In this document: positions 37,208 to 49,402 of the stretch, in pieces
Position numbering within the stretch: the stretch's first letter is position 1
Layout: every line of letters starts with the position of its first letter
DNA from: Tyto alba
Taxonomy: Eukaryota > Chordata > Aves > Strigiformes > Tytonidae
Length of the DNA: 64,000 bases
NCBI RefSeq assembly: GCF_018691265.1
Contig: NW_024881316.1
Location: 22,111,819 to 22,175,818, forward strand
Direction: 5' to 3'
The notes under the pieces: model-generated
Database searches by the model: none
What the model was told of the DNA's origin: nothing
What the model saw: the letters and a program-made list of their open reading frames with translations, nothing else
Position numbers and translations under genes: made by a program

Positions 37208-40200
37208 AACATGAAGTTAGAATAACCAGTTATACTTATCTGATGTGATATGCTATGAAGTAGGAATGGTGTACCTAATTATATTTGTGAGGTTTATACA
37301 GCAAAGTTGATCATCACGATATCTCTAATGTTTTCATGCAACCAGGACTCATTTCCTTCTTTGTTTTCAGCATGCATAATTCAAACATTATTTTCCTCTT
37401 TTTTATGCAATTCTCTTGCCAAGACTGATCGACTGCAGTCTTTTCAAATTCAATATCAAAATCCTCTTTTGGATTTATTTCCCATTTACTCTTGTTCATT
37501 AAGGATATGGTTGATCTTGTTGAAGATTGAAAGAAATGTTATTTCAGCCACAGCCTCATGAATAATGCTCTGGGTTTACACAACAGTAATTCAGTTAGCT
37601 CTTTGAAAAGCAGAGATTAATAATCATGAGAACTTGAAAGTTTTCTGTGAGTTAATTGGTGCTTTAACAGTGTATAATGCAATAATATAAATGAATAGAA
37701 AGAAAGGAGAAATAGCTCAATAGCCTTGCTAATGTCTTCAGAAACGTTTTCCTTTCATCTTCAGCCTGAAATCCAGCCAAAAGCTGTACACCAAAACTAC
37801 AACATAATGATGCTGTAATGATGCAGTGTTTCTTATTTAACAACCAGACAAAATTTTAGGGTTCTTTTTGAATAAATAACAGTGCTGTGGTACTTTGACA
37901 AGTGATGAATCTTGAGGTGCCTGCTAGAACGTGACCTTGGACCATCATCATTTGGAGTTAAGAAATATTTCAGTGATGTGAGCAACAGGAGGAAACGCAT
38001 CCTCAGATGTTTCCTTACAACCCCTTGCAGGGTTGGGAGTGCAGACGGATGTGGCCAATAAAAACTGCTCTTTGGTAGCGCGTCAGGGGTTCTCAGCAAG
38101 ATCCTGGTCTCTGCACATCTGAGCTGCTGTCAGGACAGCGCAGGGAGAGGACAAGGTGCCCAGCTCCCTAGACAGTCAGGCCTCCACGAGGTTGCAAACA
38201 AGAAGTTAGTGTCTTACTGGTGTTGTATCTGCATCTACAGAAAAGTGCTGGTGTCAGCCCTTTGTACCATAGCGCTGCCCCTTGGGCTATGTGGGCATCT
38301 ATCTGTCATTTTAGATGACCAGCCCCACACAAATTTCACAACCCCCTGATCTATTTAGGACTTTTTTTATAGGGAAATTTAAATCAGTGAAGTTTGTTAG
38401 ATGCTAGTACCTATTTGTTGAGTTGTGTGAAAGCACCTGGGTCTTGGTTATTAAGTTACCTGCCACCTACTTTAGATTTAAGCTTCATGGGAAACTCAAG
38501 GTAAGTATTCTTCTCCCAGTCCTATTTGTTCTATTGTTTGTGTTTCCTGCTCTAATACTTATGCTGTAAGGATATTGAAGTCAGGTTGCCAGTGAAGTAA
38601 GTAATGGTAGTAAAACACTCATTCCTTCCCAACAAAGGTCTCATTTTTTTGGCTGGAGACCTGGATTCAGGACTTCTTACCCTGGTTAAACTTTAAAATG
38701 CAGGTGTCCCATTTATATGAGTGCTCAAGTTGCCAGCACATAGGATGCTTTGAAATAAGACATTCTGTTTTATCTGTTGAAGCTGTGTAGTTTTAAACAA
38801 ATACTTAAGTATGTAAAACTTGTCCAGTGGAGGATGTCTGATAAGCATGTGCTTATTGTGTTCTTATATGAAACCTGGAGGCAAACCCAGCAGGCACTGT
38901 GTGGTGTTGGTTTCCTGTTTCTCGAGTGACCCTGATGTCTCAGAAAAGCTACAGGTACAGAGTAGGTGTTCCCCAGACTCACCTTTGGCACCTAAAGCCA
39001 AGAGATTATTTACAGTTGTGAAGTTTCCTAGTTAGAAAGATTCTTTTGTTGCTAGTAATAATCAAAGAGAACTTAGATTCTTTCCTGAGGATCATAGCCA
39101 TGCTCTGTGAAGACACAACAGGGACATAACATGCTTGTTGGTAACAATGAGGCCAAAGTAGAGAGAATTATTAATAGGCTAAAATGGTGTTTTAGGTAAG
39201 CCTTAAATTCCAGCTTCTGTTTCCTGAGATTCACTAGATCAGTGAATTATTTTCTGAGATAAACTCAAGATCTCAAAATGGTGATTTTCAAATCTTGTGC
39301 TGATAAAAATATTTATTTGGAAACTCAACATTTTAGCAAGATTTCAGATTTTTTACCCAAAGATAACTCCATTTTAGTTTCCACTTGATTAGAAAAAAGA
39401 AAAACGGTCTGATTAAAATGGAAATGTTCTTTAAAAAAATAATTTTGATCCAAAGCCAGGATCATTTAAAATAGTCCATAGGAAACATCATGAAATATAT
39501 ACATACCTAGTATTTTATCTACATGATATAATCATTAGATTAAAGAAACATATTCCACTCATTTCTATTAACCAAGTCAATTATGAGTGACTAAATATTA
39601 ATTTAGAAGGTGAGCCAAGTAGTTTCCAAGTACACGAATGCTGTCTTTGCCTTTGAGTATGTGACCCATATGGCAATTTTGTGAAGGAAATACAAAACTG
39701 TGTTTTTATGGTGTTTACACTTGCTTGCTCATCCTTCTAATAAAACTAAACAAACACATTATCAATATAATATACTATAGTTTCAGAGAGCTAATTAGAA
39801 GTGACACAGGGTGATGATCATAACTGTGACTATCAAAGTCCCAATTAAAATTGAATCAATAAATCAACACATTCAAATGATCAAACCACAGATTAATACA
39901 GCAGGTAATCAAGTTAAATTATTCTGTGTTACTCTTGCATAAGAAATATGAAAGAGAATTAACTTAACACTCTCTTTAACAGTCAATGAGCACAATTAGT
40001 TGACTTAGTCAGAGAGGAATTAAGAGGTTCATTTTATATTTCTATGCTTGCTCTAAGAACAGACATACAACAGTGTCTCAGTTCATCTTAGGAAAGAGCA
40101 CCTACTGGACTGGTTCCCTTTATGGCCTCAATTTCACAATTACTTGTATCTAGCTACTGTTGCAAGTTCTTTTCTCCCTTATTCCCAATATAATGCAGAT

Positions 40201-43200
40201 TCATCATTAGAAGTTTGAAATTTGGAGAGCATACAATATTATCCAAATTAATAGCAGTTTTACATGACTTGTTCATCTTGTGCTCCTTTAGGTTAGCTGG
40301 TAGAGAAGAACACAGTTTAAGACATTACTGTTGAAAGGGAGACAATAGTACTTCTACAGAAGATCTTTGCTTTTCCAATCACATGGTCCTACTTTGTTTC
40401 AGGTATTGATAATCTTACAAAGAGTTGTATCCATGTATTTAGGCCAGGCAATGTAGCCCACTAGTTTCAGAATAGGCAGCCTTTGGGCCCTAGGTAAATA
40501 TGGAAGTGTCCTTAAATCATTTTGCACCATTAATTATCTGAAAGCTCTTTTGACTGAAGTATAGGTAGGTGTTTTTCCAAGAACACAAACACAGGCTGTA
40601 ATTGAGATGCATGCTTAGAAGTTTGATTTTTTTTTTTATTTTATTTTATTTTATGTACGGCCTAGTTCAGTAATTAACCAGCTTCTTAAAAACAATATGA
40701 AAAATCTAACCAGTACATATCCTCCATCACTCTTTCTTCCATAAAAATAATTTTCCTATCCTAAATAAGGGAACTACTATGAAAAAGTTTAGAATGTTTT
40801 AATCTTTTTTAATCTAGGAAAAAATATCAAAAACTGTTATTAAACTTTGCCATAGTATATTACATTCATAATTAAAAACCTTAAATTTTCCCCAAATGAG
40901 CTCAGAACTAAGTCCTGTCCATCATAAAGTTTACATATATTTTCTGACCCACTTGTATACAAATATGTAAAATTACTTCAATTATTGATGAATTAATCCT
41001 TATTTACCATTACCAAAAGGTATGATTAAAGGAAGGTTCCTTTTTAAATAAGTTGGAAGAAATCTAGTTTCTTCATATTTAGTCTGCAGCTCTTTTAGGA
41101 TGTGCTTAGCTTCAGAAAATTATATTCCCTGTATCTTTGCAGACATTGGAAAGTATGTGTGCTTACTTAAAAAACAAGGAATGTAAGTGTATTCATATTA
41201 AATATTAAATATAAGGCCCACAGAACCCGAACAAACTGATGGAGAGAAATTCCAATTAGAAAATATAGACCTGGAGAAGACGGAGCAATTATTTAGCTGG
41301 CAGAAATGATGTTATTAATTTTTATAGCTTCCATGCACTGTGGGATTTTTCAAGTTTACTATCTGGCAACAGACACTGGCATTTGGGCAAAGGGCCTTAC
41401 TTTCCCATGTTGAGTTTTGGAGCAAACTACCAAAGCAGCATATACACATACATCTGTTAGAGTATTATATTTGCTACCAATGCTCTTGTGGAAGTTCTTA
41501 GAGAGAATGTCAAACATCTTTGTGACAAATTAGGTGTTATCTCTAATCTGATAAATGATTCCTACTACTGAGTTCAAGGTTGAGAAGATCTACATGGCCC
41601 ATGCAAGCACTGGAGAATGTGAAGTGTGTCCAGTAGTGGTGTTCCCTGAGCATCCAGGAAGAGAATTTCAACTTTGTTACCATATAATCACTTTCTTGAC
41701 ATAGGAGTAATCTTGGACTTCAGGCTCAGGTAATTTCTGGTCACCATTTCAATGAATTGCCTTAGTCCATAGGTCAGGGTAGTCTACCTTAAACCACTCC
41801 ATTTACATATGAAATGTTATAATTTGTTGGGGTTTTTTGTCCCCCTCACAGGCAGTAGCTCTGCAGATATGTAGGGTTTTTTCTTTTCTTTCTAACATAA
41901 TCCTTAATGAAGCAGAGTTACAGAAAAAATCTTATTTTTCAGGAAATATTTACCTAATCTTCTGCATGCAGGAATTGTAAAAGCACTCCTACTAATTTTA
42001 GCCAATAGTATGATTAGAAAAAAAAAAGTTGTTGTTGCTATACAAATGTCTTGGAGCAAAAAATCATCATTACTCCTCAGCATTATTAGTCACTTTTTAA
42101 CACGTGCTCATATATCTTTGTATAATAACAATAATCTATGCTCTTAAATCAACAGCTTTCAATATTTTAACAGGGAGAAAGAATGCGTGATTCTATTCAC
42201 AGCTGAATGCAAGGTCTATAAATTGTTTAAGTCCGAACGGCTATGAACATTACAGTAACAAAACACTAAATCCTATTTGGACATTGCAGCTATTTAGATT
42301 AGAATTCTTCTGATAATATTTCACACATCCCATAGCCATCTATATGCTAATGTTTCCAACAAATTATCAGATGTTATTCTACACAACCTTTTTTCCATAA
42401 ATGACCTGTCATATTCATGATGACATCTACATTTGGTGACAGTTTTTGTTTTATCTAGAAAAACTGCAGGTCCATAAAGAAACTAATTATATAGTTTCAC
42501 AGTTGATAATATAGTTTCTAGTTTTATAACTAGCAATATGCAAACTGATTCACTAAAAAAAATTATCCATAAACTCAAGGGATTTTCAGAGAGCTGGACC
42601 AGTTTTATAAATGACAGACAATATTTTATAGTTGATACTCTAAGGCATCACTTTTTGATCTCTTCTGATCACCTCTGAATAAAGTTTGTTCTTACATTTC
42701 ACATTTTTGTCCAGTGTTTCTATTTCATACCACATTTAGTTTCCAGGCTTATACTGCAAAACCAAAAAATAACTAGAACTACACACCCTCTCTTCTCCTC
42801 ATATGCAGAACAAAGACAAATATTTCAAGGCTCCCCAAAGGAATCCAAAAATTATACCTAAAAAAATTAAAAGGACTTTCCTGGTCTGGAAAGGAGCAGG
42901 AAGAAATACCATTGTTATAGGTTAAGCATGAGCTGTAAGGTTCTCCTGACCTCTTTGCATCACTGTCAGATTCAGTTCAAATGCAACAGACCAAGACCAC
43001 GTAGCTCCTTTCTCAAATGTACAATGACACTCAGACAAATCAAAATGATATGCATTATTTGGTTACTGCATCTCTTTCCTTCTGAATATTGTCAGTGTCT
43101 GATATACTGATGAAAACCATCATCTTCAGAAGAAAAGATTTTTATTCACCTGAAAGTTCATAACAAATAAACATTCTTATGTATGCATATTTCCCCTAAA

Positions 43201-44233
43201 TCCTTCCTTGATATATTTTGACAGATCCCTTTAAACCAGATAATTCTGTCTCTAGTTGGAAGACATGGAGTGCTTGGAGTATGCTGTTTCCTTCCAAGGA
43301 TTTCCACTGATTTCTGATGAACCTTCAGCCTCTCTACTCTCAGTCAGCTTTACTATTGAGCCCCAGCGCCTCCTTGGTAGAATAATCTTTATCAGCTGTA
43401 TCTCAGAGTATTCCCTTGTTAGCAGCTCTTCATCATCTGTCTTTAAGACACTGAAATATATTTGTCAATCTTCTTACTTTATTACTGTTTCATTTCTTAT
43501 TGACTTCTCTGCTATAACACTTTTCAGACATAAGATCATCCAAAATACTGTGATAGACCTGACTTTATTATCATCTGTTAAGGACTGAAGCTTGTTTATT
43601 CAGGACAAAGAATAAAAATAAGAATGAGCGTAGATCAATTTACAGTTAACTAGCAGTCTTTACTTAGCCTATTCTGAGTTAGCCTTATGCTACTGTGTAA
43701 GATAATATTGTTTGCTAAATCAGCACATGGAAAATATTTGTAAGTATGACACACTGATTTCCCACATGATTCTCAACAATGCAGTATGTGAATAATTCAC
43801 TTATAGTTCCCAGTTCAATTGGGATTCATAGTTCTGTAGCAATCCTGAACACATTAACAACTGATTTTACAGATTCAGACCTTCTGAACATTCCTCTTCT
43901 TGACAGTTTGTGCAACCCCAGACTTGCCTTTGTCATTTTATTGTTACATCCTCTGTTCTCTGCTGAGCTACTAAGATCTGGGATCACTTTTATGTGAATG
44001 GCTGATTATGGGTTTTGTTGCTAACATGTTGAGATAGCACATAAAAAAATACTGTTTGGTAGGAATTTATTATTTTAAAACACCATTATTTTTCTTTCAA
44101 ATAAGAAAATGCGTAAATTGTTAATTCTCTGGGACATCAATAGCATATAAAATATCAAGCATAATATCACCTACTTAGGGCCTCCACATGTTACAACAAT
44201 GCAAATGCAAACATTGAGTTGCACAAAACTGAC
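37208..44233. other. long unique AT-rich stretch, no gene seen
   Basis: About 7 kb without a recognised gene or repeat. A GC-richer block at about 37960-38300 with several CpGs stands out and could be regulatory, an exon or an old repeat; none could be supported. 39400-43000 is uniformly AT-rich with dense stops. A 110-codon forward frame at 43256-43588 is rich in Ser, Leu and Ile, has no recognised domain and no clear splice context, and is judged fortuitous. Confidence 0.4.
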
Positions 44234-44251
44234 TTTTTTTTTTTTTTTTTT
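44234..44251. repeat. poly(T), 18 nt
   Basis: Uninterrupted T run. Confidence 0.95.
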
Positions 44252-45748
44252 AATCAAAGTAGGTACTAAGTTTGTAATCACTGGTAGTTACCAATATGTT
44301 CCTCAGCTAAGGAATATGGAATAACTAGACAAGGCTAAGTCTATATCATAGAAAGTTCGTAAGCTTGTTTGTAAGTTTGTTATCATGTTACTGATTTTTG
44401 GGTTAGTCCTTGTGCTAAATTTTACTCTGATTGCCATATTTGTGCAGTCGCAGCCTCTTTGATGATTGCCTCATAGCTCACAGGCTGGCAAAGCACTTTC
44501 TTTGTTATTACTATCTATGATGAAACTGATAGATGAAACTTGTGTCTCCATATAATTGAGGCATAAAACAACTCATCGGTCTATTCTTACACTTTAACTA
44601 GGTCTGAGATTTCAACAGATGGTCAATATGCACAATGCATATTCTAGAGTCTTTGGAACAAAGAATGTCAATAAAATGAGCCTCATTGCAGTAATTCACA
44701 AATGTATTCTCCTTCCTTTATTAAGACGAATACATCCTAAATTTATCAATCATTTTGAGTTTCAGAGACTTACCCTGAGCTGTGTCATGCAAGCTAACTT
44801 GTTTCTATGGTATCCTGGGGAGTAGTTTGAGCAAAGCAGCTCCCACGTTGCCCTATTTCATTTTGTTTTCTTTTCTACTCCTCCCTGAAAGGAACTGCTG
44901 GAAGTCATTTTCAGGGAAAAAAACAATCTAGCTTTAATTCCCTTCAATACTCTGATTAGATAAACCCAGCAAAATTAAACCAACTTAATAGGAATCTGTG
45001 GGTACAAAATTATGATTTTCAAAAATATCTTCTAAGTTTAAATATAAAGATGTTTTGTGCATAATAATCCATAGATTTAATAATTAGTTTTTTCCCAATT
45101 ATTTTGAAAACTGAATGATAAACTTGGGAAAAAAGCTCAAACACAGCAAGGGAAGAAAAAAAAGATATCTTTGTTCTAGTATTTGTCAGGAAACAAGTGA
45201 GTCAACTAATGATGCAAAGGTGACTGCATCTACATCAGGTGACTGCATCTACATCAGCAGAAATCAGGTAAAAAGATTTAAGGTCATACTTAAAAATGTG
45301 GTCACATGTAATACCATTGTTTGAGGAAGTATTTATATGAGGACTGAAAAGGAGCAGTGTGATGGAAGGATAAAATAATGTGAGAGAAATGGAGTGTGAA
45401 GTAAAGGAACAGAAAAAGATAGAAAAACCCCCAACAGATCCCCCAAAACTGGAAACATATTACAGATAAAGATATAACAGGAGTCAAAAGAACAGAAGTG
45501 TAATGTACTCGGAACTTAATAGAAATATGATATGACATACAGCATGACAGAAATTCTCTTTTCTGTATTTCTTTAATTCGAATGCTGTATGTAATTATTT
45601 TTCCCTTTTTGAGATAAGTGTTTGAATGGTCTACCTGTATGTCTCGTCTGGCTTTCCTAATAACAATTACAGTTTTCTCTTTTGCTTTAAGACTCTTCCA
45701 AATCACAGCAACGTGAAACACTTCCTTATTTCTAATACCTCTAAGACT

Positions 45749-45750
<2 letters not shown>
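44252..45750. other. unique AT-rich sequence, no gene seen
   Basis: No gene supported. A reverse frame of 139 codons (45302-45721) is low-complexity and AT-driven. Confidence 0.45.
45221..45258. repeat. 19-bp tandem duplication
   Basis: The word TGACTGCATCTACATCAG occurs at 45221 and again at 45240, in direct tandem with a 19-bp period and no other change until the last base. Confidence 0.9.

Positions 45751-45784
<34 letters not shown>
45751..45784. repeat. poly(T), 34 nt
   Basis: The longest homopolymer in the window, followed by CCCCC. Confidence 0.95.
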
Positions 45785-46099
45785 CCCCCAGGATCTTGAA
45801 AATTTGCATCAGATCACAATCCAGTTATCCCAATATCCCATCTTCTACAACTGCCACTTGAAATTGAAAATGGGGGGAAAATAAAAGTGCAACACCAGCC
45901 TCTGTTGTCTCTCAGGTCTCCAAGCCCAGGGTTTCTTGAGTCAGAGGTTGCATCTACACATTTGTGTTAAATAACAATTGACAGATTCATCTTCTCCATT
46001 TATCATCAATAACATCTTGTAGCACTGAGTTTCACAATTGTATGAAAACAATATATTTTTTTTTAAATATATATTGTAAAGCTACTCTCTCCCCTTTAA

Positions 46100-46215
46100 A
46101 TCTTGAGTTATGATTAGTGAAAATTGCTCCCTAGTAGTTTATCCATGAACTTCATGATTTTGTATACCTTTATAATATTCCCTCTAATTTGTCTGCTTCC
46201 AGGCTGAAAGGCCCT
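46100..46215 (-). mobile_element. old CR1 fragment, reverse
   Basis: Read on the + strand, 46120-46215 (ATTGCTCCCTAGTAGTTTAT, then TTTGTATACCTTTATAATAT and CTTCCAGGCTGAAAGGCCC) resembles the reverse complement of the ORF2-end/3' region of old CR1 elements. The family similarity is moderate and judged from memory. It lies directly beside a younger forward CR1, suggesting nested or adjacent insertion. Confidence 0.5.
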
Positions 46216-46234
46216 AGAACATTTTATATAGGAG

Positions 46235-46590
46235 TTTGTCTAGTTTGGAGAAAAGGAGTCTGAGGGGCAGCCTCGTTGCTCTCTACAGCTTCCTGAGGAG
46301 GTGAAGTGAAAAAGGAGGTGCTGAGCTCTTCTCCCTGATATCCAGTGAACGGATGCATGGGGATAGTTCAAAGCTGTACCAGGGGAGGTTCATACTGGAC
46401 ATTAGGAAGCATTTCTTTACCAAAAGGGTGGTCAAACACTGGAACAGGCTTCCTAGAGAGGTGGTCAATGCCCTAAGCCTGTTTAAGAAGCATATGGACA
46501 ATGTCTGTAATATGTTTTAACTTTTGGTCATCACTGAAGTGTCCAGGAAGTTGTACTAGATAATTGTTGTAGGTCCCTTTCAACTAAAAT
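46235..46590 (+). mobile_element. CR1 LINE 3' end, forward
   Basis: This 356-bp fragment matches the avian CR1 3' region: TTGTCTAGTTTGGAGAAAAG, CTCTCTACAGCTTCCTGAGG, AGGGGAGGTTCATACTGGAC, AGGGTGGTCAAACACTGGAA, then AGGTCCCTTTCAACTAAAAT immediately before the ATTCT tail. It is severely 5'-truncated, as is usual for CR1, which primes from its 3' end and has no poly(A). No open frame remains. It is younger than the 33590 and 62080 CR1 copies, judging by its closeness to the avian consensus. Its tail has grown into the following satellite. Confidence 0.88.
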
Positions 46591-46868
46591 ATTCTATTCT
46601 ATTCTATTCTATTCTATTCTATTCTATTCTATTCTATTCTATTCTATTCTATTCTATTCTATTCTATTCTATTCTATTCTATTCTATTCTATTCTATTCT
46701 ATTCTATTCTATTCTATTCTATTCTATTCTATTCTATTCTATTCCATTCCATTCCATTCCATTCCATTCCATTCCATTCCATTCCATTCTATTCTATTCT
46801 ATTCTATTCTATTCTATTCTATTCTATTCTATTCTATTCTATTCTATTCTATTCTATTCTATTCTATT
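46591..46868 (+). repeat. (ATTCT)n microsatellite with central (ATTCC) block
   Basis: 30 copies of ATTCT (46591-46740), then 9 of ATTCC (46741-46785), then 16 of ATTCT (46786-46865), in register without interruption: 55 units, 275 bp. It starts exactly where a CR1 tail would start, so it has probably expanded from that tail. The blockwise ATTCC variant implies one T-to-C change that spread by slippage or unequal exchange. Confidence 0.97.
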
Positions 46869-48800
46869 ATTTCTGACATTATCTAATAGTTAAAGATTAT
46901 AATAAAACTGCCCTTGTCCCCAACCACTCCCAATCCCTTTCATTGGTTTAGTGACATTTTCGAAACATTAATAAAGATTTTGGCTTAACTCCTAGAAATT
47001 CAGATCCCCAAATAGGCTGTATGTTGATCTGCATGCTTGTCTCCAAGATTCAGTATGGAGTATAGTGGCTGTATTTCGACATTTGACTGTCATCAAATGC
47101 CAGGCCACATCCTGCAGTCTTTGCTGTGACAAGGTTATTCTCTACAGAAGCCTGCAGTATTTTGACAATCTAGGCCCGTGTTAGAAATTCCCCACTTCCC
47201 TACAAAACTGGTTTCCTGTCTGAGATACTCTTGTATTTGCCCTTCTCTCTGTTCCACAGTCCATGGACAAGTTTATAGCATATTACAAATTGTTAAGTTC
47301 TAATTTTTCTGTCCATCTTTAAAATATTAGTCTAAAGATTTTTCCAAAAAGTCCAAGTGTGGGGATTTTATCTTCCTGCTTTTCCTGTTATATATTGCAT
47401 ACCTTTTATTCTCTCTGGATGGAACCACAAGTCTCTTTCATCTTAGAATTTATTAATCATCTCTCCTCTTTCCCAGATACTGGATGTCTGCTAATCATCC
47501 AGAGATGAAAGTACAAAGGGATTTGAAGGTCTTTGCAGACCAAACTTTAGGATATGAGACATGGTTTACTGAGTGCAAAACTGCACCATCAGTGGGCAAA
47601 TGTTACCCAAAACACCAGTGCAGGTGCCCAAAGAGAACTGCAAGGTGAACCATTGGTTTCCATCAGTAGAAATACAAAGGCAGGGAACAGATTTTCTCTC
47701 TTCTGCTGTTGTATGTGGAGAAAAGTTTCAGGATGAGTATCTATCATGCCTACATACATAGGCAGAGCTAATAAGAAGCTGAGGGAGAGACTGGGGCAAC
47801 TTGGTTCAGGACTTTTACTAAGGTGAATAGAAGTTGCACTGGTGCAATGGAGAACAGAGCTTTGAATTCCAAAATGGCTTGTTAAGCTTATGATTTCTGT
47901 TTGTATTTGATGAAGTTTAATCAAAGTTTGTGATTTTTGTTCTGCTTGTATCTCTGACTTTAGTCTCAAATTCTTGGTAGCACATTATACATATATAATG
48001 ATTCTAGTGTTATTGGCCTGTCCTTGTTAACTGTACAAAAAAGCTGAAGAATGCATGTTTTTAAACTGTTCTTAATCTATGACTCTTCAGATTTTCTAGA
48101 AACTTTGTATATAATTACTGGGATTTAAAATATCACATCAGGATGTATAATCTGTCCTGTAATGTGATTTAGTAGAGCAGTTATTCAAATACACAAAATG
48201 AGCGGACAGTTCAGTCTGAGTGAATAACAATTTTTATCAAAATATTAAATGTATACACATAGTATTCCAGTATGTGCTCTTCTGTCATGGCACCACCAGA
48301 TTCATATCTACTCCATCAAATGACAAGGCTTGAAATACAGTATCGATCTGTAATAAGATTAGATGTTTTACAGGATAAAATACAGCTCAGAAATTACCTT
48401 CATCTTGTTTTTTTATTTTTTGAAATGTACATGGAACAAAACTCCAATCATCCAGTTACACCATTCTAACCCTCCATTAGCTGCTACTGCAAAAGCATTT
48501 TGCAAGCTTTTTTTATGTTTTAAGCTAGTGGATATTCAGAATGTCACATAATTATAGAGACTCATTTTGCATTCTTACACAAGCAAAGCTCCCATTAAAA
48601 TCAATTGGTATTTCCCCAGATTGGTTTGTCATATCAGACATACAGCTACTAACAGACTGTGAAGACTGTCAGTATGCATGTCATTCCCATTACAGAGGAA
48701 CTGATTTTTTTAAAATTCCACTTATATTGTTAAAGGTAGAAATTTAACCTAAGAATTAAAGATAAATTCAGCTGATCAATATTCACACTATGCTCACAAA
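46869..48800. other. unique sequence, no gene seen
   Basis: AT-rich. Around 48575-48610 the words GCAAAGCTCCCATTAAAATC resemble an old dispersed sauropsid repeat with CCCATTGA...TCAATGGG words, too weakly to annotate. No gene supported. Confidence 0.4.
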
Positions 48801-49064
48801 AGGCTTGTCTTGGTTTGGGCTGAAATAGAGTTAATATTCCTTTTCAGGGACTAGATGAGTGCTGTGTTTTGGATTTGGCTTTGGGTTTGGTATGGGAAAA
48901 ATGCTGATAGCACACTGGTGTTTTCAGCTGCTACCGAGACTTCAAGGACTCTCCGACTCCCCATGTCCTACCCGTGCACAAGAAACAGGGAGGGAGCACG
49001 GCCAGAGCACCAGACCCAAATTGGCCAATGAAATATTCCATATCATGGAATGTCATGCTCACTG

Positions 49065-49070
49065 TATAGA
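49065..49070 (+). promoter_or_regulatory. degenerate TATA box of the 48806 LTR
   Basis: TATAGA occupies the position of TATAAAGG in the sister LTR at 25151, so the promoter core is probably weakened. Confidence 0.45.
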
Positions 49071-49263
49071 GGAGGGGTGGTTGGGAAGGAGCTCTCTCGC
49101 TTCCGGGATTGTGATTGTGGGATCTTGGTATCTCGGGGTCGCTGGCCGGGAACGGGCTGGGGATTGGTTAGCAGGTGGTGAGCAATTACGCTGTACATTG
49201 CCTGTTTATATATTTCTTTTTGTTTTCCCCCTATCATCGTATTGTTCTCACTTTATTGCCATT

Positions 49264-49269
49264 ATTAAA
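49264..49269 (+). terminator. polyadenylation signal of the 48806 LTR
   Basis: ATTAAA about 130 bp before the LTR end, as in the 25151 copy. Confidence 0.55.
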
Positions 49270-49402
49270 CTGTTCTTATCTCAGCCCGCGAGTCTCCCTT
49301 CACCCCTCTAATCCCCTCCCCCATTCCCAGGTGGGGAGGGGGAAGGGAGGGTGATTAGCTGTGGGGGTTGGTTGCCGATCAGGCCCAAACCACAACAAGG
49401 CC

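Larger units (their letters stand above)
48806..49397 (+). mobile_element. solo LTR, family A, forward
   Basis: A 592-bp LTR beginning TGTCTTGGTTTGGGCTG and ending CCAAACCACAACA. It is flanked by AGGCT (48801-48805) and AGGCC (49398-49402), a 5-bp duplication with one transition. A TATA-like TATAGA (49065-49070) is followed about 200 bp later by ATTAAA (49264-49269) and the U5 word GAGTCTCCCTTCACCC. Start, end, polyadenylation region and U5 match the reverse LTR at 25151, so they are one family; the mutated duplication and TATA box suggest this copy is older. No retroviral internal sequence adjoins. An open frame of 150 codons across it has no homologue in the sister copy and is not credited. 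Confidence 0.87.

Noticed and set aside
43256..43588. Forward open frame of 110 codons
   Set aside because: No recognised family, Ser/Leu/Ile-rich, no clear acceptor or donor.
44431..44580. Possible reverse MIR/L3 remnant
   Set aside because: Only isolated words such as TTGAGGCATAAA resemble the family.
45302..45721. Reverse open frame of 139 codons
   Set aside because: AT-driven, low-complexity, no domain, no splice context.
46040..46080. AT-rich inverted repeat around AATATATTTT
   Set aside because: Imperfect and expected by chance in such AT-rich sequence.
46591..46868. CRISPR-like or satellite array
   Set aside because: A pure 5-bp unit without spacers, continuous with a CR1 tail, so it is a microsatellite.
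48575..48615. Possible old sauropsid repeat with CCCATTGA-type words
   Set aside because: Too short and too degraded to assign.
48859..49311. Forward open frame of 150 codons
   Set aside because: Lies across U3 to U5 of a solo LTR and is not shared with the 25151 sister.
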